From NCBI GenBank assembly GCA_024399955.1, contig JAKSNH010000008.1, positions 1 through 64,000 of the forward strand: a DNA stretch of 64,000 nucleotides. The letters run 5' to 3'. The position numbers and the translations under genes were made by a program. Below the pieces are notes generated by a model, which was not told where the DNA came from, did not search any database, and was given only the letters and a program-made list of their open reading frames with translations. This document shows positions 9,551 through 19,216 of the stretch, in pieces (the first letter of the stretch is position 1; each line of letters starts with the position of its first letter). The stretch is from Paludibacteraceae bacterium. GTDB taxonomy: Bacteria > Bacteroidota > Bacteroidia > Bacteroidales > Paludibacteraceae.

Positions 9551-11443
9551 TTACTTTTTCTTCGCATTTCCATCCTTTCGAATGGCCTCCGGTTTCTGGT
9601 CCAATAGTGGAATGGACTGCCAACCGAAGGTTTCTTCAAAGTTCCAGTTTGCCCGCAGATTCAGTTTCTTGGGGAAATAAACAACCTGTTCTGGTTGTCT
9701 TTTCTCTGCTAAACTACCTGTGGTCCATTTGCCGTCACCATTGATATCCAAGATGAGACGCATATAATACACCCCCGGCTCTATATTAGCAAAAGTAGTG
9801 CGATTGGGACGAGCTGCCTGCTCATAAACGGGCTTATCCTGAGCATTCAATAACTGAATAATAATCGTTGGGTCGTAAGGTTGCAAGATGATATCAATCG
9901 TGGAGTATTCTTCAATAGAACGTACACGGATAGAGTATTTATCCTCCTTATTGGCTGCGCCATATACATCGCTAATGGCCGCAGAATCCAGTAATAAACG
10001 ATACTCCGAATCACTTTTCCAATTGTAATAAATCGGCAATTGCATCATACACCCGCTGATAGCCGGCATCGTAAAGGGTACATCGGTCCAAACGGTGTCG
10101 TCATGCAGCATCTGTAAGTGAATCTTATCCTTGTTACACGTCCCTAATGGCGTTGAACTAACTAACGCCAATGTATCAAAGAAATTCGTTTGTTGCTTGC
10201 TATTCAGTTTAAGCGTCAGTCCTGCCCTTTGTTTCTTTTGCAGCAAGGCTTTTTTCGTGCGTTCTGACATAAAAGGAGCACGATAGACAGCCAACACCGT
10301 GTCGGTTTGACTCACTATATTATACACCGAATCGGTTTTAAGATAAGTCATAGCAAAGCGTATACTATCCATACGGATAGCCGCCGAGTCGGTCAGCCAA
10401 TATGTAATAGTGTCTAATGTGGCATTGGCTTGTACTAAACAATGTTCTAAGAAATTCACCCAAGTCGTATCTGTTCCAAGAGAATCTTCCTCTAAACGCA
10501 AAGCAGACAGAGTAGGTAATTGCGGCTGTGGCGCACCAAAAACCAACTGAAAAGCATGGGCCTCTTTACGGAATGCACGTTGGAAATAGAGACGTTGCAC
10601 ATCTTCCTTAAATAGATACAGCAATAAATTAGACGGCTCGTAATAAATATATTCGGCCGTAAAAATGCTATCAGGTATGCGATTCCCAACGCTATCTAAA
10701 GTGTCTTTCAGAAATAATGTATCCGTCTCAATACGCGAATTAATATAAGGCGTAATGGGTTCGTCATAGAAAGCCAATCCTTCGCCGGGCTGATGCACGT
10801 AATCGCGGCTATTATCCTGCAAAGCATACAACTTATATGTGCCGGCCTTAATATTCTTAATAGAGAATTCTCCTTCTGCATTGGTGCGACCAATACGAAT
10901 GAATGGGGTAGAATGGAAGGCACTATCACCCGCTACCTCGTGCAATCCCACAACGATGCCGGATACCGGATTGAGGTTCTCGGCATCAATCAGGTGACCA
11001 AAAATAGCTAATGAATCGATTGTCTCGCCTGTCGAAAATGCAAAAGTAAGGTCCTCGTAAGGATTCTTTTCGTGCAAATCAACTATTTGATTACCAAAAT
11101 CAATCGTGTAAGTCGTGTTAGCCTGTAAACTGTCTTGGAAAAGCACCGACACACGTTTACCAATTGCCTTAATTTCCGGCACATGCTGTTGAGGTGGAGA
11201 AACCAATATGTTATCCACTGCCCCTTCTATCTGCACATATTCATTAAAGTTCAGCACAACTTCTTTGCCTTGCACATTCGTTGCACCATTCGCTGGAGAT
11301 GACTGTACAATAACCGGAGGAATACTGTCTATCGGACCACCTTGTGGACCTACACCGCGGTTAGCACAACCTGTGGACATGTGGCAGAGGACAATGATTC
11401 CTATTGCTGCACTTAAAATAAAGAGTTTATTAATCTTACTCAT
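9551..11443 (-). CDS. Ig-like domain lipoprotein (Bacteroidota family)
   Basis: A 630-residue lipoprotein. The start is the ATG at 11443 (MSKINKLF), not the TTG five codons earlier that lies inside the end of ctpA. A signal peptide is followed by the lipobox MSTGC. After the Cys comes an Ig-like (bacterial SbsA-type) domain with VVLNFNEYVQIE and ANTTYTIDFG (residues 40-110), then a carboxypeptidase-regulatory-like domain (SGIVVGLHEVAGDS, GEFSIKNIKAGTYKLYALQD, near 160-210). The C-terminus has a similar fold (EPGVYYMRLILDINGDGKW). It is probably anchored in the outer membrane or periplasm. It is the last gene of the yigZ-plsC-coaD-ctpA operon. The precise function is unknown. Confidence 0.75.
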   Translation of the reverse strand: MSKINKLFILSAAIGIIVLCHMSTGCANRGVGPQGGPIDSIPPVIVQSSPANGATNVQGKEVVLNFNEYVQIEGAVDNILVSPPQQHVPEIKAIGKRVSVLFQDSLQANTTYTIDFGNQIVDLHEKNPYEDLTFAFSTGETIDSLAIFGHLIDAENLNPVSGIVVGLHEVAGDSAFHSTPFIRIGRTNAEGEFSIKNIKAGTYKLYALQDNSRDYVHQPGEGLAFYDEPITPYINSRIETDTLFLKDTLDSVGNRIPDSIFTAEYIYYEPSNLLLYLFKEDVQRLYFQRAFRKEAHAFQLVFGAPQPQLPTLSALRLEEDSLGTDTTWVNFLEHCLVQANATLDTITYWLTDSAAIRMDSIRFAMTYLKTDSVYNIVSQTDTVLAVYRAPFMSERTKKALLQKKQRAGLTLKLNSKQQTNFFDTLALVSSTPLGTCNKDKIHLQMLHDDTVWTDVPFTMPAISGCMMQLPIYYNWKSDSEYRLLLDSAAISDVYGAANKEDKYSIRVRSIEEYSTIDIILQPYDPTIIIQLLNAQDKPVYEQAARPNRTTFANIEPGVYYMRLILDINGDGKWTTGSLAEKRQPEQVVYFPKKLNLRANWNFEETFGWQSIPLLDQKPEAIRKDGNAKKK

Positions 11444-11447
11444 AGTA

Positions 11448-13031
11448 TCATTTCTCAAAAGCCTTAATGGCTTGTTTCAATTCTTTATCAGTACGAAGCA
11501 TAAAGGCAATGCGACCTTCTTGGAAGTAGTACCGTTGCATGATTTCGCTTCCTAATGCACTCTTAACCGCCTCGCTGTTTCGTTGAATAGCCTCGCGGAA
11601 GGAGGGCGTGAGTTTTTGCTTCAATTGCTCTATCTCTTGTATAATAGTGGAATCTATATCTTCGTGCTTAGCCAAGTCCAATATGCCTTTTAGCTGCTTG
11701 CCGGTTTCTGTCTCATAGGTAAATTTACGATGGTCAAGAAACTCCATAAACGCCTCTAAATCATCATCTGAAAGGCTGAAATGCTTGGCATCTGCTACAG
11801 AATCATGGCTGGCCTTATACCGAGTAGCAAAATCAAATAATAGATGCTCTCGATACAATGCATACGTAATGTCTAACTTATCCGAATCACTCAGTACGAT
11901 ATCCGGCAATATACCTCCGGCAGTATCTCTTTTAAGTGCATGACCCTTCTGACGCTCGGCATAGTCAATAGCCTGTATGCAACGACCGGAAGGCAGGTAA
12001 TAATGCGATGTGGTCACTTTCAAATGACCATCATAGGCAATGGGACGAACCGATTGCACCAATCCCTTACCAAAGGTGCGTTGCCCTACTATGGTAGCAC
12101 GATGCAAGTCTTGCAAACTTCCACTTACAATCTCCGCCGCCGATGCCGTGTTGCGATCAACCAAGATAACCAAAGGCATATCAGGATAGAGTGGAGCAGT
12201 GGACGTAGTATAACTGCGATTAGAAACTTGCGTCTTTCCCTTAGTCGAAACAACCTCCGTGCCCTTTGGAATAAAGTAGCCTGCAATTTGGATAGCCTCA
12301 TCTATAATTCCTCCGCCATTTCCTCGAAGATCAATAATAAGTTGCTGTACACTATCTTCGCGCACCATCTTATCCACCGCACGTAAAAACTCCTTGCTGC
12401 TATTGGCCGTGAATTCAGTAAAAAGAATATACCCAATATGATCATCCAAAACGGTGTAATATGAGACGGCAGGCAGATGGATTTCTTGACGAAGGAAAGT
12501 ACGTTCAATGGGATGTTCAACACCATAACGTTTGAGCAATAGATGTACTTCGGTGTTGGCTTTGCCGCGCAGTTTATCACTTACCTCCTTGGTGGTTTTC
12601 TTGAAGCATTCCATACCATCCACCGCTAATATTGTATCTCCGGCTAAAACATCGTTTTGCTGCGCCGGCATACCATAGTACGGCTCACTCACCACAACAA
12701 CCGAATCTCGTTGCATGATAATAGCCCCAATGCCTCCATATTTACCGGTAGTGAGCAACTTGAGATTATCATCATCTTTCTTGGGAATATATACCGTATA
12801 TGGATCTACATGAGATAAAACAGCTTTCAAACCCGTTTCTAATAGGTCTTCGTAATCTAATGTATCTACGTAGTTCATATCTAATTGCCGCATTACGTCA
12901 TTATAAATCGTAATGGACCGATTGATATCCACCGTCTTGGCTGTTTTTGTTTGATCCGTGGACGCAGTTGTGCTTGCCCACAAAGGCAAACATCCTATCA
13001 GCATCAAAATAAGTATCCTTCCTCTCTTCAT
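11448..13031 (-). CDS. ctpA: C-terminal processing peptidase, S41 family
   Basis: A 527-residue protein with an N-terminal signal peptide (MKRGRILILMLIGCLPLWA). Domains in order: N-terminal helical segment (YNDVMRQLDMNYVDTLDYEDL), PDZ domain (GGIGAIIMQRD ... VLAGDTILAVDG, residues 95-180), and S41 protease core with IDLRGNGGG near 235, the nucleophile in TASAAEIVSG near 296, and the catalytic Lys in TFGKGLVQ near 321. It is a periplasmic Ser/Lys protease that trims or degrades proteins from the C-terminus. It lies 2 bases downstream of coaD. The last coding bases reach into the region just before the lipoprotein start. Confidence 0.9.
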   Translation of the reverse strand: MKRGRILILMLIGCLPLWASTTASTDQTKTAKTVDINRSITIYNDVMRQLDMNYVDTLDYEDLLETGLKAVLSHVDPYTVYIPKKDDDNLKLLTTGKYGGIGAIIMQRDSVVVVSEPYYGMPAQQNDVLAGDTILAVDGMECFKKTTKEVSDKLRGKANTEVHLLLKRYGVEHPIERTFLRQEIHLPAVSYYTVLDDHIGYILFTEFTANSSKEFLRAVDKMVREDSVQQLIIDLRGNGGGIIDEAIQIAGYFIPKGTEVVSTKGKTQVSNRSYTTSTAPLYPDMPLVILVDRNTASAAEIVSGSLQDLHRATIVGQRTFGKGLVQSVRPIAYDGHLKVTTSHYYLPSGRCIQAIDYAERQKGHALKRDTAGGILPDIVLSDSDKLDITYALYREHLLFDFATRYKASHDSVADAKHFSLSDDDLEAFMEFLDHRKFTYETETGKQLKGILDLAKHEDIDSTIIQEIEQLKQKLTPSFREAIQRNSEAVKSALGSEIMQRYYFQEGRIAFMLRTDKELKQAIKAFEK

Positions 13032-13033
13032 CT

Positions 13034-13483
13034 TTACTTCAGTTTATTCGGCACAAACGCCGATACATCTTTGTGATATGCGTATAAATCTCTAACCAAC
13101 GTGGACGAAATATGGGCATATTCCGGACGAGTGTACAGCAAAATAGTCTCCATATCACTTAACTGCTTATTCGCTTCCGCCATATTGCGCTCATATTCAA
13201 AGTCTTGCATGCAACGGATGCCACGCAAGATAAACTTAGCTCCAACTTCTTTGGCAAAATCCACAGTAAGACAATCATATATCTGCACATCTACCTTGGG
13301 ATTGTCTTGGTAAATCTTCTGTATTGCTGCTAAACGTTCCCTGATAGGGAAGGTCTCTTTCTTAATGGAATTGCGGCCAATACCGATGGTGATATGGTCA
13401 AATAATTTCAATCCTCTGTTGACAATGTCGTAATGTCCGAGGGTAAAGGGATCAAAGGACCCCGGAAAGATGGCTTTTTTCAT
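13034..13483 (-). CDS. coaD: phosphopantetheine adenylyltransferase
   Basis: A 149-residue protein of the usual length. KAIFPGSFDPFTLGHYDIV at the N-terminus carries the nucleotidyltransferase HxGH-type motif (here TLGH), and RGIRCMQDFEYE near 90 and ISSTLVRDL near 127 are family signatures. It makes dephospho-CoA from 4'-phosphopantetheine and ATP, the penultimate step of coenzyme A synthesis, in the cytoplasm. Its start codon lies 32 bases inside the end of the upstream acyltransferase gene, which suggests translational coupling. Confidence 0.95.
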   Translation of the reverse strand: MKKAIFPGSFDPFTLGHYDIVNRGLKLFDHITIGIGRNSIKKETFPIRERLAAIQKIYQDNPKVDVQIYDCLTVDFAKEVGAKFILRGIRCMQDFEYERNMAEANKQLSDMETILLYTRPEYAHISSTLVRDLYAYHKDVSAFVPNKLK

Positions 13484-14450
13484 AGTTTTTCACTGGATTA
13501 TTATACATTTCATGCAGTTTTTCCATAAGGAAATCTGTGTCTTTATTTTCTATATCAATTTTATCACATTGTTGCTGTAAGTACTGCTCAAATTCCGTGC
13601 CACGCTCATATATCTCATAGTTACTATGTATCTGGTGGTCAATTTGATTCGCCACAGCCTCGATTTGCTCATTCTTCGTCAACGTCCTCAATTCTGTTTC
13701 ATGCAAGTCCAACCAACGATTGATGGAAGGAGTCAATCTAAACACAACACGTCCTTTTTTGCCATAAATGCCTGTTTTCATCGACAATAAATCATCCTCT
13801 TTGCTCTTCTTCCAGCCTTCTATATCGCGTTTAAGTTGCATCTCTTGCGCTTTGAGATAGTCGCAAGGGTCATATTCGTAATTGATGCATACTGGACAGA
13901 AATTAAGCTTCCTAACGGCTTCTAAAAAGTCTTTTGAACTCATTGATAACATCTTAAGCACTGCATGTTGAGTCAAGTCATTACCATCTTTGGCGCGACC
14001 TTCACGTTGAGCAAGCCAAATACTCTTCCTCTCCTCACGCAGGCGCATGATATATTTAGATAAGGTCAAACTGTTCTGCAATAACTCACGAGGCGAACCA
14101 TCACGTATCACCACAAAGGCACAATTAAAACGCACAAAGGGTTCAATCCACCATTTGCCAAATAAATTATTGCCTATACCGATAAACGGACGTATGCCAT
14201 AACGTTTCTCAACCAATAAACTCAACCATGCCGAGTCCATCACGATGTCTCTATGATTAGTAATAAAGAAGGCTCCGCGACGAATGTCGTGTTCTATGTC
14301 CTTCCTGGCTCCGTCGGCATAATCTAAACGCAAAGAAGTCGTCGTCTTTTTGGCAATACATTGCAAATAAGGCCAATGAATTAACACATCCGCCAAAACC
14401 CTCAGCGGATAAATCCTCCATGCCCGAATATGTTTGAATTCGTTTCCCAT
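13452..14450 (-). CDS. PlsC-type 1-acyl-sn-glycerol-3-phosphate acyltransferase homologue
   Basis: A 332-residue acyltransferase of the lysophospholipid acyltransferase superfamily. FITNHRDIVMDSAW near residue 58 holds the conserved His and Asp of the catalytic motif, and VIRDGSPREL and LAQREGRAKDGNDLTQHAVL correspond to the acceptor-binding motifs (the EGR block). The family moves acyl chains onto lysophosphatidic acid or related acceptors at the inner membrane. The substrate of this larger Bacteroidota version is not established. The 32-base overlap of its end with coaD and the 8-base gap after yigZ place it in the middle of an operon. Confidence 0.75.
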   Translation of the reverse strand: MGNEFKHIRAWRIYPLRVLADVLIHWPYLQCIAKKTTTSLRLDYADGARKDIEHDIRRGAFFITNHRDIVMDSAWLSLLVEKRYGIRPFIGIGNNLFGKWWIEPFVRFNCAFVVIRDGSPRELLQNSLTLSKYIMRLREERKSIWLAQREGRAKDGNDLTQHAVLKMLSMSSKDFLEAVRKLNFCPVCINYEYDPCDYLKAQEMQLKRDIEGWKKSKEDDLLSMKTGIYGKKGRVVFRLTPSINRWLDLHETELRTLTKNEQIEAVANQIDHQIHSNYEIYERGTEFEQYLQQQCDKIDIENKDTDFLMEKLHEMYNNPVKNYEKSHLSGVL

Positions 14451-14458
14451 AGATCTAA

Positions 14459-14839
14459 TTAGTCCTCGCTTTTATTATTGGGGTGCTCTAAGCACTTACT
14501 TATCGCACTTTTCGTTGCTTCTCTATAGGCTACCATCAAACCTCCGGTTCCCAATAACGTTCCACCAAAATACCTAACTACCACCACCAATATATTGTCC
14601 AATTTAGCAGCATCTATTGTGCGTAGGATAGGGATTCCAGCCGTACCATGAGGCTCTCCGTCATCTTTGGTTCGGAATAAGTTCGGACCTAATCGGTATG
14701 CATAGCATACATGCCGTGCATCATGGTACTTCTTTTTATACCAAGCAATCCGTTCCTTAGCTTCGTCTTCGCTTTGTATAGGCTCTGCAAAACTCAAAAA
14801 CTTGCTACCACGGTCCTTATATAGCCCTTCATATACCAT
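14459..14839 (-). CDS. yigZ: YigZ/IMPACT family protein
   Basis: A 126-residue UPF0029 protein. It contains RGSKFLSFAEPI near the N-terminus, RHVCYAYRLG, TKDDGEPHGTAGIPILR (the family signature, near 65) and VVVRYFGGTLLGTGGLMVAY near 90. The start is taken at ATG 14839 because the promoter box at 14860-14867 and its start site lie inside a longer reading frame that would begin at 14902. The IMPACT fold is linked to ribosome-associated regulation of translation; the molecular role in bacteria is unclear. Most bacterial relatives are about 200 residues, so this one lacks the second, EF-G-like domain. Confidence 0.85.
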   Translation of the reverse strand: MVYEGLYKDRGSKFLSFAEPIQSEDEAKERIAWYKKKYHDARHVCYAYRLGPNLFRTKDDGEPHGTAGIPILRTIDAAKLDNILVVVVRYFGGTLLGTGGLMVAYREATKSAISKCLEHPNNKSED

Positions 14840-14859
14840 CTTTAAACGAAAAATGTGCG

Positions 14860-14890
14860 CAAAGGTACGGTTTTTTTTTGAAATACGCAA
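14860..14890 (-). promoter_or_regulatory. promoter of the yigZ-ctpA operon
   Basis: TACCTTTG on the minus strand (complement of 14860-14867), with TTG 20 bases upstream (complement of 14888-14890). It fixes the start of yigZ at 14839. Confidence 0.7.
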
Positions 14891-14906
14891 GTTTTTTGGC
14901 AAAATA

Positions 14907-14938
14907 TTTGTGCATTTACAAAATAATTTGTAACTTTG
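14907..14938 (+). promoter_or_regulatory. promoter of the PepSY-like gene and gcvP
   Basis: TTTG 14907-14910, exactly 20 bases, TAACTTTG 14931-14938. This partly overlaps the divergent yigZ promoter region, so the two are about 20 bases apart back to back. The 5' leader to ATG 14993 is about 48 bases. Confidence 0.8.
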
Positions 14939-14992
14939 CAGTCAAAATATATGCCTCGCGTTTTATTATTAACAACTATAAATTTGTCAATT

Positions 14993-15427
14993 ATGAGAAA
15001 AATCCTTATTTTCTGTGCAGCTCTGCTTTCGTCAGTTGCGATGTTTGCTAACGATGTACTAGTTACGGTTGACCAAATGCCGGAACCGGCGCAGTTGTTC
15101 CTAAAAACGTATTTCCAAGATGACAACATCGCATATGTCACGGCTGATCGTGCGATCACTTTCGTTACAGGATACGAAGTTCGTTTATCTGATGGTACGG
15201 AAATAGAATTCCAACGCAATGGCTCGCTCAAAAAAATTGAATGCAAAATGCGTCCCATGCCCGAAGGTATCGTGCCTGCCAAGATGGTTGCTTACATCCA
15301 GGCTTCTTTCCCAAATGTATTGATTAAAGAGTACAAAATTGACTACTTTGGTCAGAAAATTGAACTCACCAACGGCTTGGAACTAATCTTCGACAACGCC
15401 GGCAACCCACGTGGAATTGATGATTGA
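14993..15427 (+). CDS. PepSY-like (DUF2874) exported protein
   Basis: A 144-residue protein that begins with a signal peptide (MRKILIFCAALLSSVAMFA). Two tandem PepSY-like repeats follow, each with the pattern of a phenylalanine/proline helix followed by a beta hairpin: MPEPAQLFLKTYFQDD ... EVRLSDGTEIEFQRNGSLKKIE and VPAKMVAYIQASFPN ... IELTNGLELIFDNAGNPRGID. These small periplasmic proteins are common in Bacteroidota and resemble beta-lactamase-inhibitor folds; no specific role is established. An upstream in-frame ATG at 14951 is rejected because only the later one yields a signal peptide. Confidence 0.75.
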   Translation: MRKILIFCAALLSSVAMFANDVLVTVDQMPEPAQLFLKTYFQDDNIAYVTADRAITFVTGYEVRLSDGTEIEFQRNGSLKKIECKMRPMPEGIVPAKMVAYIQASFPNVLIKEYKIDYFGQKIELTNGLELIFDNAGNPRGIDD

Positions 15428-15448
15428 TAGTAAAATAACATCGAATAT

Positions 15449-18271
15449 ATGCTCGTAAATTACCTTAAAAACCGTCACATCGGTCTTAGTCAAGAGGACC
15501 AGAAAGAAATGCTCCAAACCATTGGCGCAGAGTCTATTGAACAACTGATTGAGCAAACAATGCCCAAGGATATTCTTTTGCCGGAATCTCTTGATTTAGA
15601 CGAGCCACTTACGGAACAAGAACATCTGGATTCGATTGCTGCAATGGCGGCTAAGAATCTACCATACAAAAGCCTAATCGGACGAGGATGGTATGGAACG
15701 ATTACCCCTGCTGTTATCCAGCGCAATGTCCTGGAAAACCCTGTTTGGTACACTTCCTATACTCCGTATCAAGCCGAAGTTAGTCAGGGACGTTTAGAGG
15801 CTCTTTTTGTCTTCCAAACTATGATTAGCGACCTTACCGGACTGCCTTTGGCCAACTGCTCTCTCTTGGACGAAGCTACCGCAGCCGCTGAATCGGTTAC
15901 CATGATGCGCAACCTGCGCACACGGGAGCAAGTCAAGAATAACGTCTGCAAGGTCTTTGTGGACGAAAAGATTTTTGACAATACATGGTCTGTACTCCAA
16001 ACACGTGCAGCAGGGCAGGGAATAGAACTCGTGAAAGGTAATTACGCTACATTCGTTCCTTCTGCCCAATACATGGGCGCACTCGTGCAATGGCCCAATG
16101 CCGAAGGTAGTATAGAGGACTATGACTATTTTATTGACCAATGCCACGATGCCGGACTCAAAGTAACGGTTATTGCCGACTTGATGGCTTTGGCTCTACT
16201 CAAACCTCTTAATGCCGACATCATGTGCGGTACCGCACAACGTTTCGGTCTTCCAATGGGATTTGGTGGACCTACTGCCGGATATATGGCAACCCGCGAT
16301 GAATACAAGCGAGATATGCCGGGGCGTATAATCGGACTGAGCAAAGACAGTCACGACCAACCGGCTTTCCGATTGGCCTTACAAACACGCGAACAACATA
16401 TCAAACGCGAAAAAGCCACTTCTAACATCTGTACCGCTGAAGCTCTTTGCGCTATGATGGCAGGATTCTATGGCGTGTACCACGGGGCTGACGGTATTCG
16501 TCAAATAGCCGAAGGAATCCATAGTAAAGCCGTTTATTTGAGCGAAATGCTGCAAGCCTATGGATTTACTCAGGAAAATACGGAATTCTTCGACACGCTC
16601 AAGGTCATTCTTCCCGATGAAATCTCACAAAAATCGTTGCGCAAGGCTGCCGAAGACAAAGGATTTAACTTCTACTACGCAAAAGACTATGTTGGCATCA
16701 GTTTGGACGAAACAGTCACCATCGATGACATGAACGATCTCATCGAACTCTTTGCCGAAATAAGCGATGGACTGCCGCAATACGAAGATAACGAAGAAGC
16801 TTTTACTGGCCTATGGGCTATTGATGAAAAACGCATCCGGGAAGTGGATTATATGCAGCAAGAAGTCTTCTGTCTATATCACACCGAAACCGATATGATG
16901 CGTTATATCAAGCGATTAGATCGCAAAGATATTTCGCTTACTCACACCATGATTCCTCTGGGGTCTTGCACAATGAAACTCAATCCCGCTGCTGCAATGC
17001 TGCCGATCACCATGCCAGGATGGACCGCTATTCATCCTTTGGCTCCTAAAGCACAAGTGGAAGGCTACAACGAGATGCTCGAGGAATTGGAGCAACAATT
17101 AGCAACAATTACCGGATTTGCCGCTTGCAACTTACAACCTACTTCTGGCGCAGCTGGTGAATATACCGGATTGGTTACGATTCGTCAATACTTATGGAAG
17201 AATAAGCAAAAACAACGCACTATTCTTCTGATTCCCGAATCTGCTCATGGCACCAATCCCGCGTCTTGCGTTCAAGCCGGATTCACACCGTGCGTCGTTA
17301 AATGCGACGAAAAAGGCAATACCGATATCGCAGATTGGAAAGCCAAAGCCGAGGAAAACAAAGATATCCTGGCGGGGTGCATGATTACCTATCCATCTAC
17401 GCATGGAATATTCGAACAAGCAATTCGTCAAATGTGTCAAATCATCCACGATAATGGCGGGCTTGTTTATATGGATGGTGCAAATATGAATGCTCAAATA
17501 GCATACACTAATCCTGGATTTATCGGAGCAGATGTGTGCCACTTAAACCTTCATAAATCTTTTGCTTCTCCTCATGGTGGTGGCGGACCTGGAGTGGGGG
17601 CTATCTGCTGTGTCGAACGCCTCAAAGACTGCATGCCAACATCTGACAAAAACCGTGTCTCTTCTGCATTATACGGCAATGCCAATATGGCTCTCATTAG
17701 TTATGGCTATATTCGTATGATGGGCAATGAAGGACTGCGTGAAGCAACGGCTGCAGCTATCTTATCGGCTAACTATATGGCCGCCAAACTCAAAGATGCT
17801 TACGGCATCGTTTATACCGGAGAAACGGGTAGAGTAGGACATGAACTAATCCTCAACTGCCGCCAATTCCATACAATTGGCATCACCGAAAGCGATATAG
17901 CTAAACGTCTTATGGACTTTGGCTATCATGCTCCAACACTCTCATTCCCTGTGCATGGCACTTTAATGGTGGAACCAACCGAGTCTGAGTCTAAACACGA
18001 AATAGACCAATTCATCGACGCTCTTCTAACAATCCGCGAAGAGATTCGCGAGGTAGAGAATGGAACAGCCGATAAGGTGGATAATGTCCTCCTCAATGCC
18101 CCACACCCGGAATACGAGATTGTAGCCGATACATGGAACCACCTGTATCCTCGTTCTAAGGCCGCTTATCCAACCTCTTGGGTCAAAGCTAATAAGTTCT
18201 GGATTCCCGTTGGCCGAGTAGATAATGGGTGGGGAGATAGAAACCTAATCGCTAAATATACAAACGACTAA
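15449..18271 (+). CDS. gcvP: glycine dehydrogenase (decarboxylating), P-protein
   Basis: A 940-residue single-chain P-protein, the usual full length. It decarboxylates glycine and passes the aminomethyl group to lipoylated H-protein. The N-terminal half has RNVLENPVWYTSYTPYQAE; the C-terminal half holds the PLP lysine in LNLHKSFASPHGGGG near residue 701, with MIPLGSCTMKLN near 503 and HGTNPASC near 600. The other glycine-cleavage genes (gcvT, gcvH, lpd) are not adjacent. It starts 22 bases after the PepSY-like gene and 7 bases before the first yitT gene. Confidence 0.97.
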   Translation: MLVNYLKNRHIGLSQEDQKEMLQTIGAESIEQLIEQTMPKDILLPESLDLDEPLTEQEHLDSIAAMAAKNLPYKSLIGRGWYGTITPAVIQRNVLENPVWYTSYTPYQAEVSQGRLEALFVFQTMISDLTGLPLANCSLLDEATAAAESVTMMRNLRTREQVKNNVCKVFVDEKIFDNTWSVLQTRAAGQGIELVKGNYATFVPSAQYMGALVQWPNAEGSIEDYDYFIDQCHDAGLKVTVIADLMALALLKPLNADIMCGTAQRFGLPMGFGGPTAGYMATRDEYKRDMPGRIIGLSKDSHDQPAFRLALQTREQHIKREKATSNICTAEALCAMMAGFYGVYHGADGIRQIAEGIHSKAVYLSEMLQAYGFTQENTEFFDTLKVILPDEISQKSLRKAAEDKGFNFYYAKDYVGISLDETVTIDDMNDLIELFAEISDGLPQYEDNEEAFTGLWAIDEKRIREVDYMQQEVFCLYHTETDMMRYIKRLDRKDISLTHTMIPLGSCTMKLNPAAAMLPITMPGWTAIHPLAPKAQVEGYNEMLEELEQQLATITGFAACNLQPTSGAAGEYTGLVTIRQYLWKNKQKQRTILLIPESAHGTNPASCVQAGFTPCVVKCDEKGNTDIADWKAKAEENKDILAGCMITYPSTHGIFEQAIRQMCQIIHDNGGLVYMDGANMNAQIAYTNPGFIGADVCHLNLHKSFASPHGGGGPGVGAICCVERLKDCMPTSDKNRVSSALYGNANMALISYGYIRMMGNEGLREATAAAILSANYMAAKLKDAYGIVYTGETGRVGHELILNCRQFHTIGITESDIAKRLMDFGYHAPTLSFPVHGTLMVEPTESESKHEIDQFIDALLTIREEIREVENGTADKVDNVLLNAPHPEYEIVADTWNHLYPRSKAAYPTSWVKANKFWIPVGRVDNGWGDRNLIAKYTND

Positions 18272-18277
18272 TATACC

Positions 18278-19216
18278 ATGCCGACACTACCCAAGATTCC
18301 TAAAATACCCACCATTAGTACGCATGTCACCATCCGGCGACCCGATAACCTCAAACTCCTACGGGAACTGAAAGAACTATTCGTTATCGCTTTGGGGGCT
18401 GGACCTTTTGCTATTGCCGTTAACCGTTTGCTCGTTCCTCATGCCATTGTTGGCGGTGGATTGGCGGGTTTTTGCGAAATCCTATACTTCGCGTCTGGCG
18501 GACTATTAGAAATATGGTGGATGCAATTACTCATTAACTTGGGGCTTCTCATCGTCGCCATCAAAATGATTGGTTGGCGCTTTTGTGCCCGTACTCTTTA
18601 CGGCGTTATAGCACTTACCATCTGGATGAAGTTTATTCCGATTCCTGAAGTACCGCAAATAACCGATCCTTTTATGGCTGTTATCTTAGGAGGACTGTTT
18701 GCCGGATGCGGACTCGGTTTTGTGCTGCTCAATAACGGATCAACCGGAGGAACAGATATCATCGCGATGATTCTGTCCAAATATGCACATTTACCGATGG
18801 GCAGGGCACTTTTGACGAGTAATATAGTTATCATTTGTGGCGCTTATTTCCTTCCTGAAGTACACTCCATAGAGAAAGTCCTATTCGGTTTATGCTACAC
18901 CTTCATGTCCTCTACTGCCGTAGATTGGGTCATGAATAGGTCACGTATCTGCGTGCAGTTCTTCATCTTCTCTAAGTATTGGGAAGAAATAACGCATGCT
19001 ATCATGACCGAAGTGCATAGAGGTGTCACTATCCTCGATGGAGAGGGTGGTTATACCGGCGAAAACAAAAAAGTAATAACCGTCTTAGCTCGCAAATCGG
19101 AAGCCAGCAAGATATTCCGATTGGTACGGCAAATCGATCCGGACGCTTTTGTGAGCGAAACACAAACACAAGGCGTGTTTGGACGCGGATTTGAATCCAT
19201 AAAAACACAAGCATAA
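18278..19216 (+). CDS. yitT: YitT family membrane protein (first copy)
   Basis: A 312-residue protein with about five transmembrane segments (for example residues 33-60, 75-97, 107-130, 140-162 and 185-205) followed by a soluble DUF2179 domain (RGVTILDGEGGYTGENKKVI). NRLLVPHAIVGGGLAGFCEI and NNGSTGGTDIIAMI are the paired glycine-rich half-repeats of the YitT/DUF161 family. Function is unknown; transport or signalling at the inner membrane is likely. Its stop overlaps the start of the second copy by one base. Confidence 0.85.
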   Translation: MPTLPKIPKIPTISTHVTIRRPDNLKLLRELKELFVIALGAGPFAIAVNRLLVPHAIVGGGLAGFCEILYFASGGLLEIWWMQLLINLGLLIVAIKMIGWRFCARTLYGVIALTIWMKFIPIPEVPQITDPFMAVILGGLFAGCGLGFVLLNNGSTGGTDIIAMILSKYAHLPMGRALLTSNIVIICGAYFLPEVHSIEKVLFGLCYTFMSSTAVDWVMNRSRICVQFFIFSKYWEEITHAIMTEVHRGVTILDGEGGYTGENKKVITVLARKSEASKIFRLVRQIDPDAFVSETQTQGVFGRGFESIKTQA

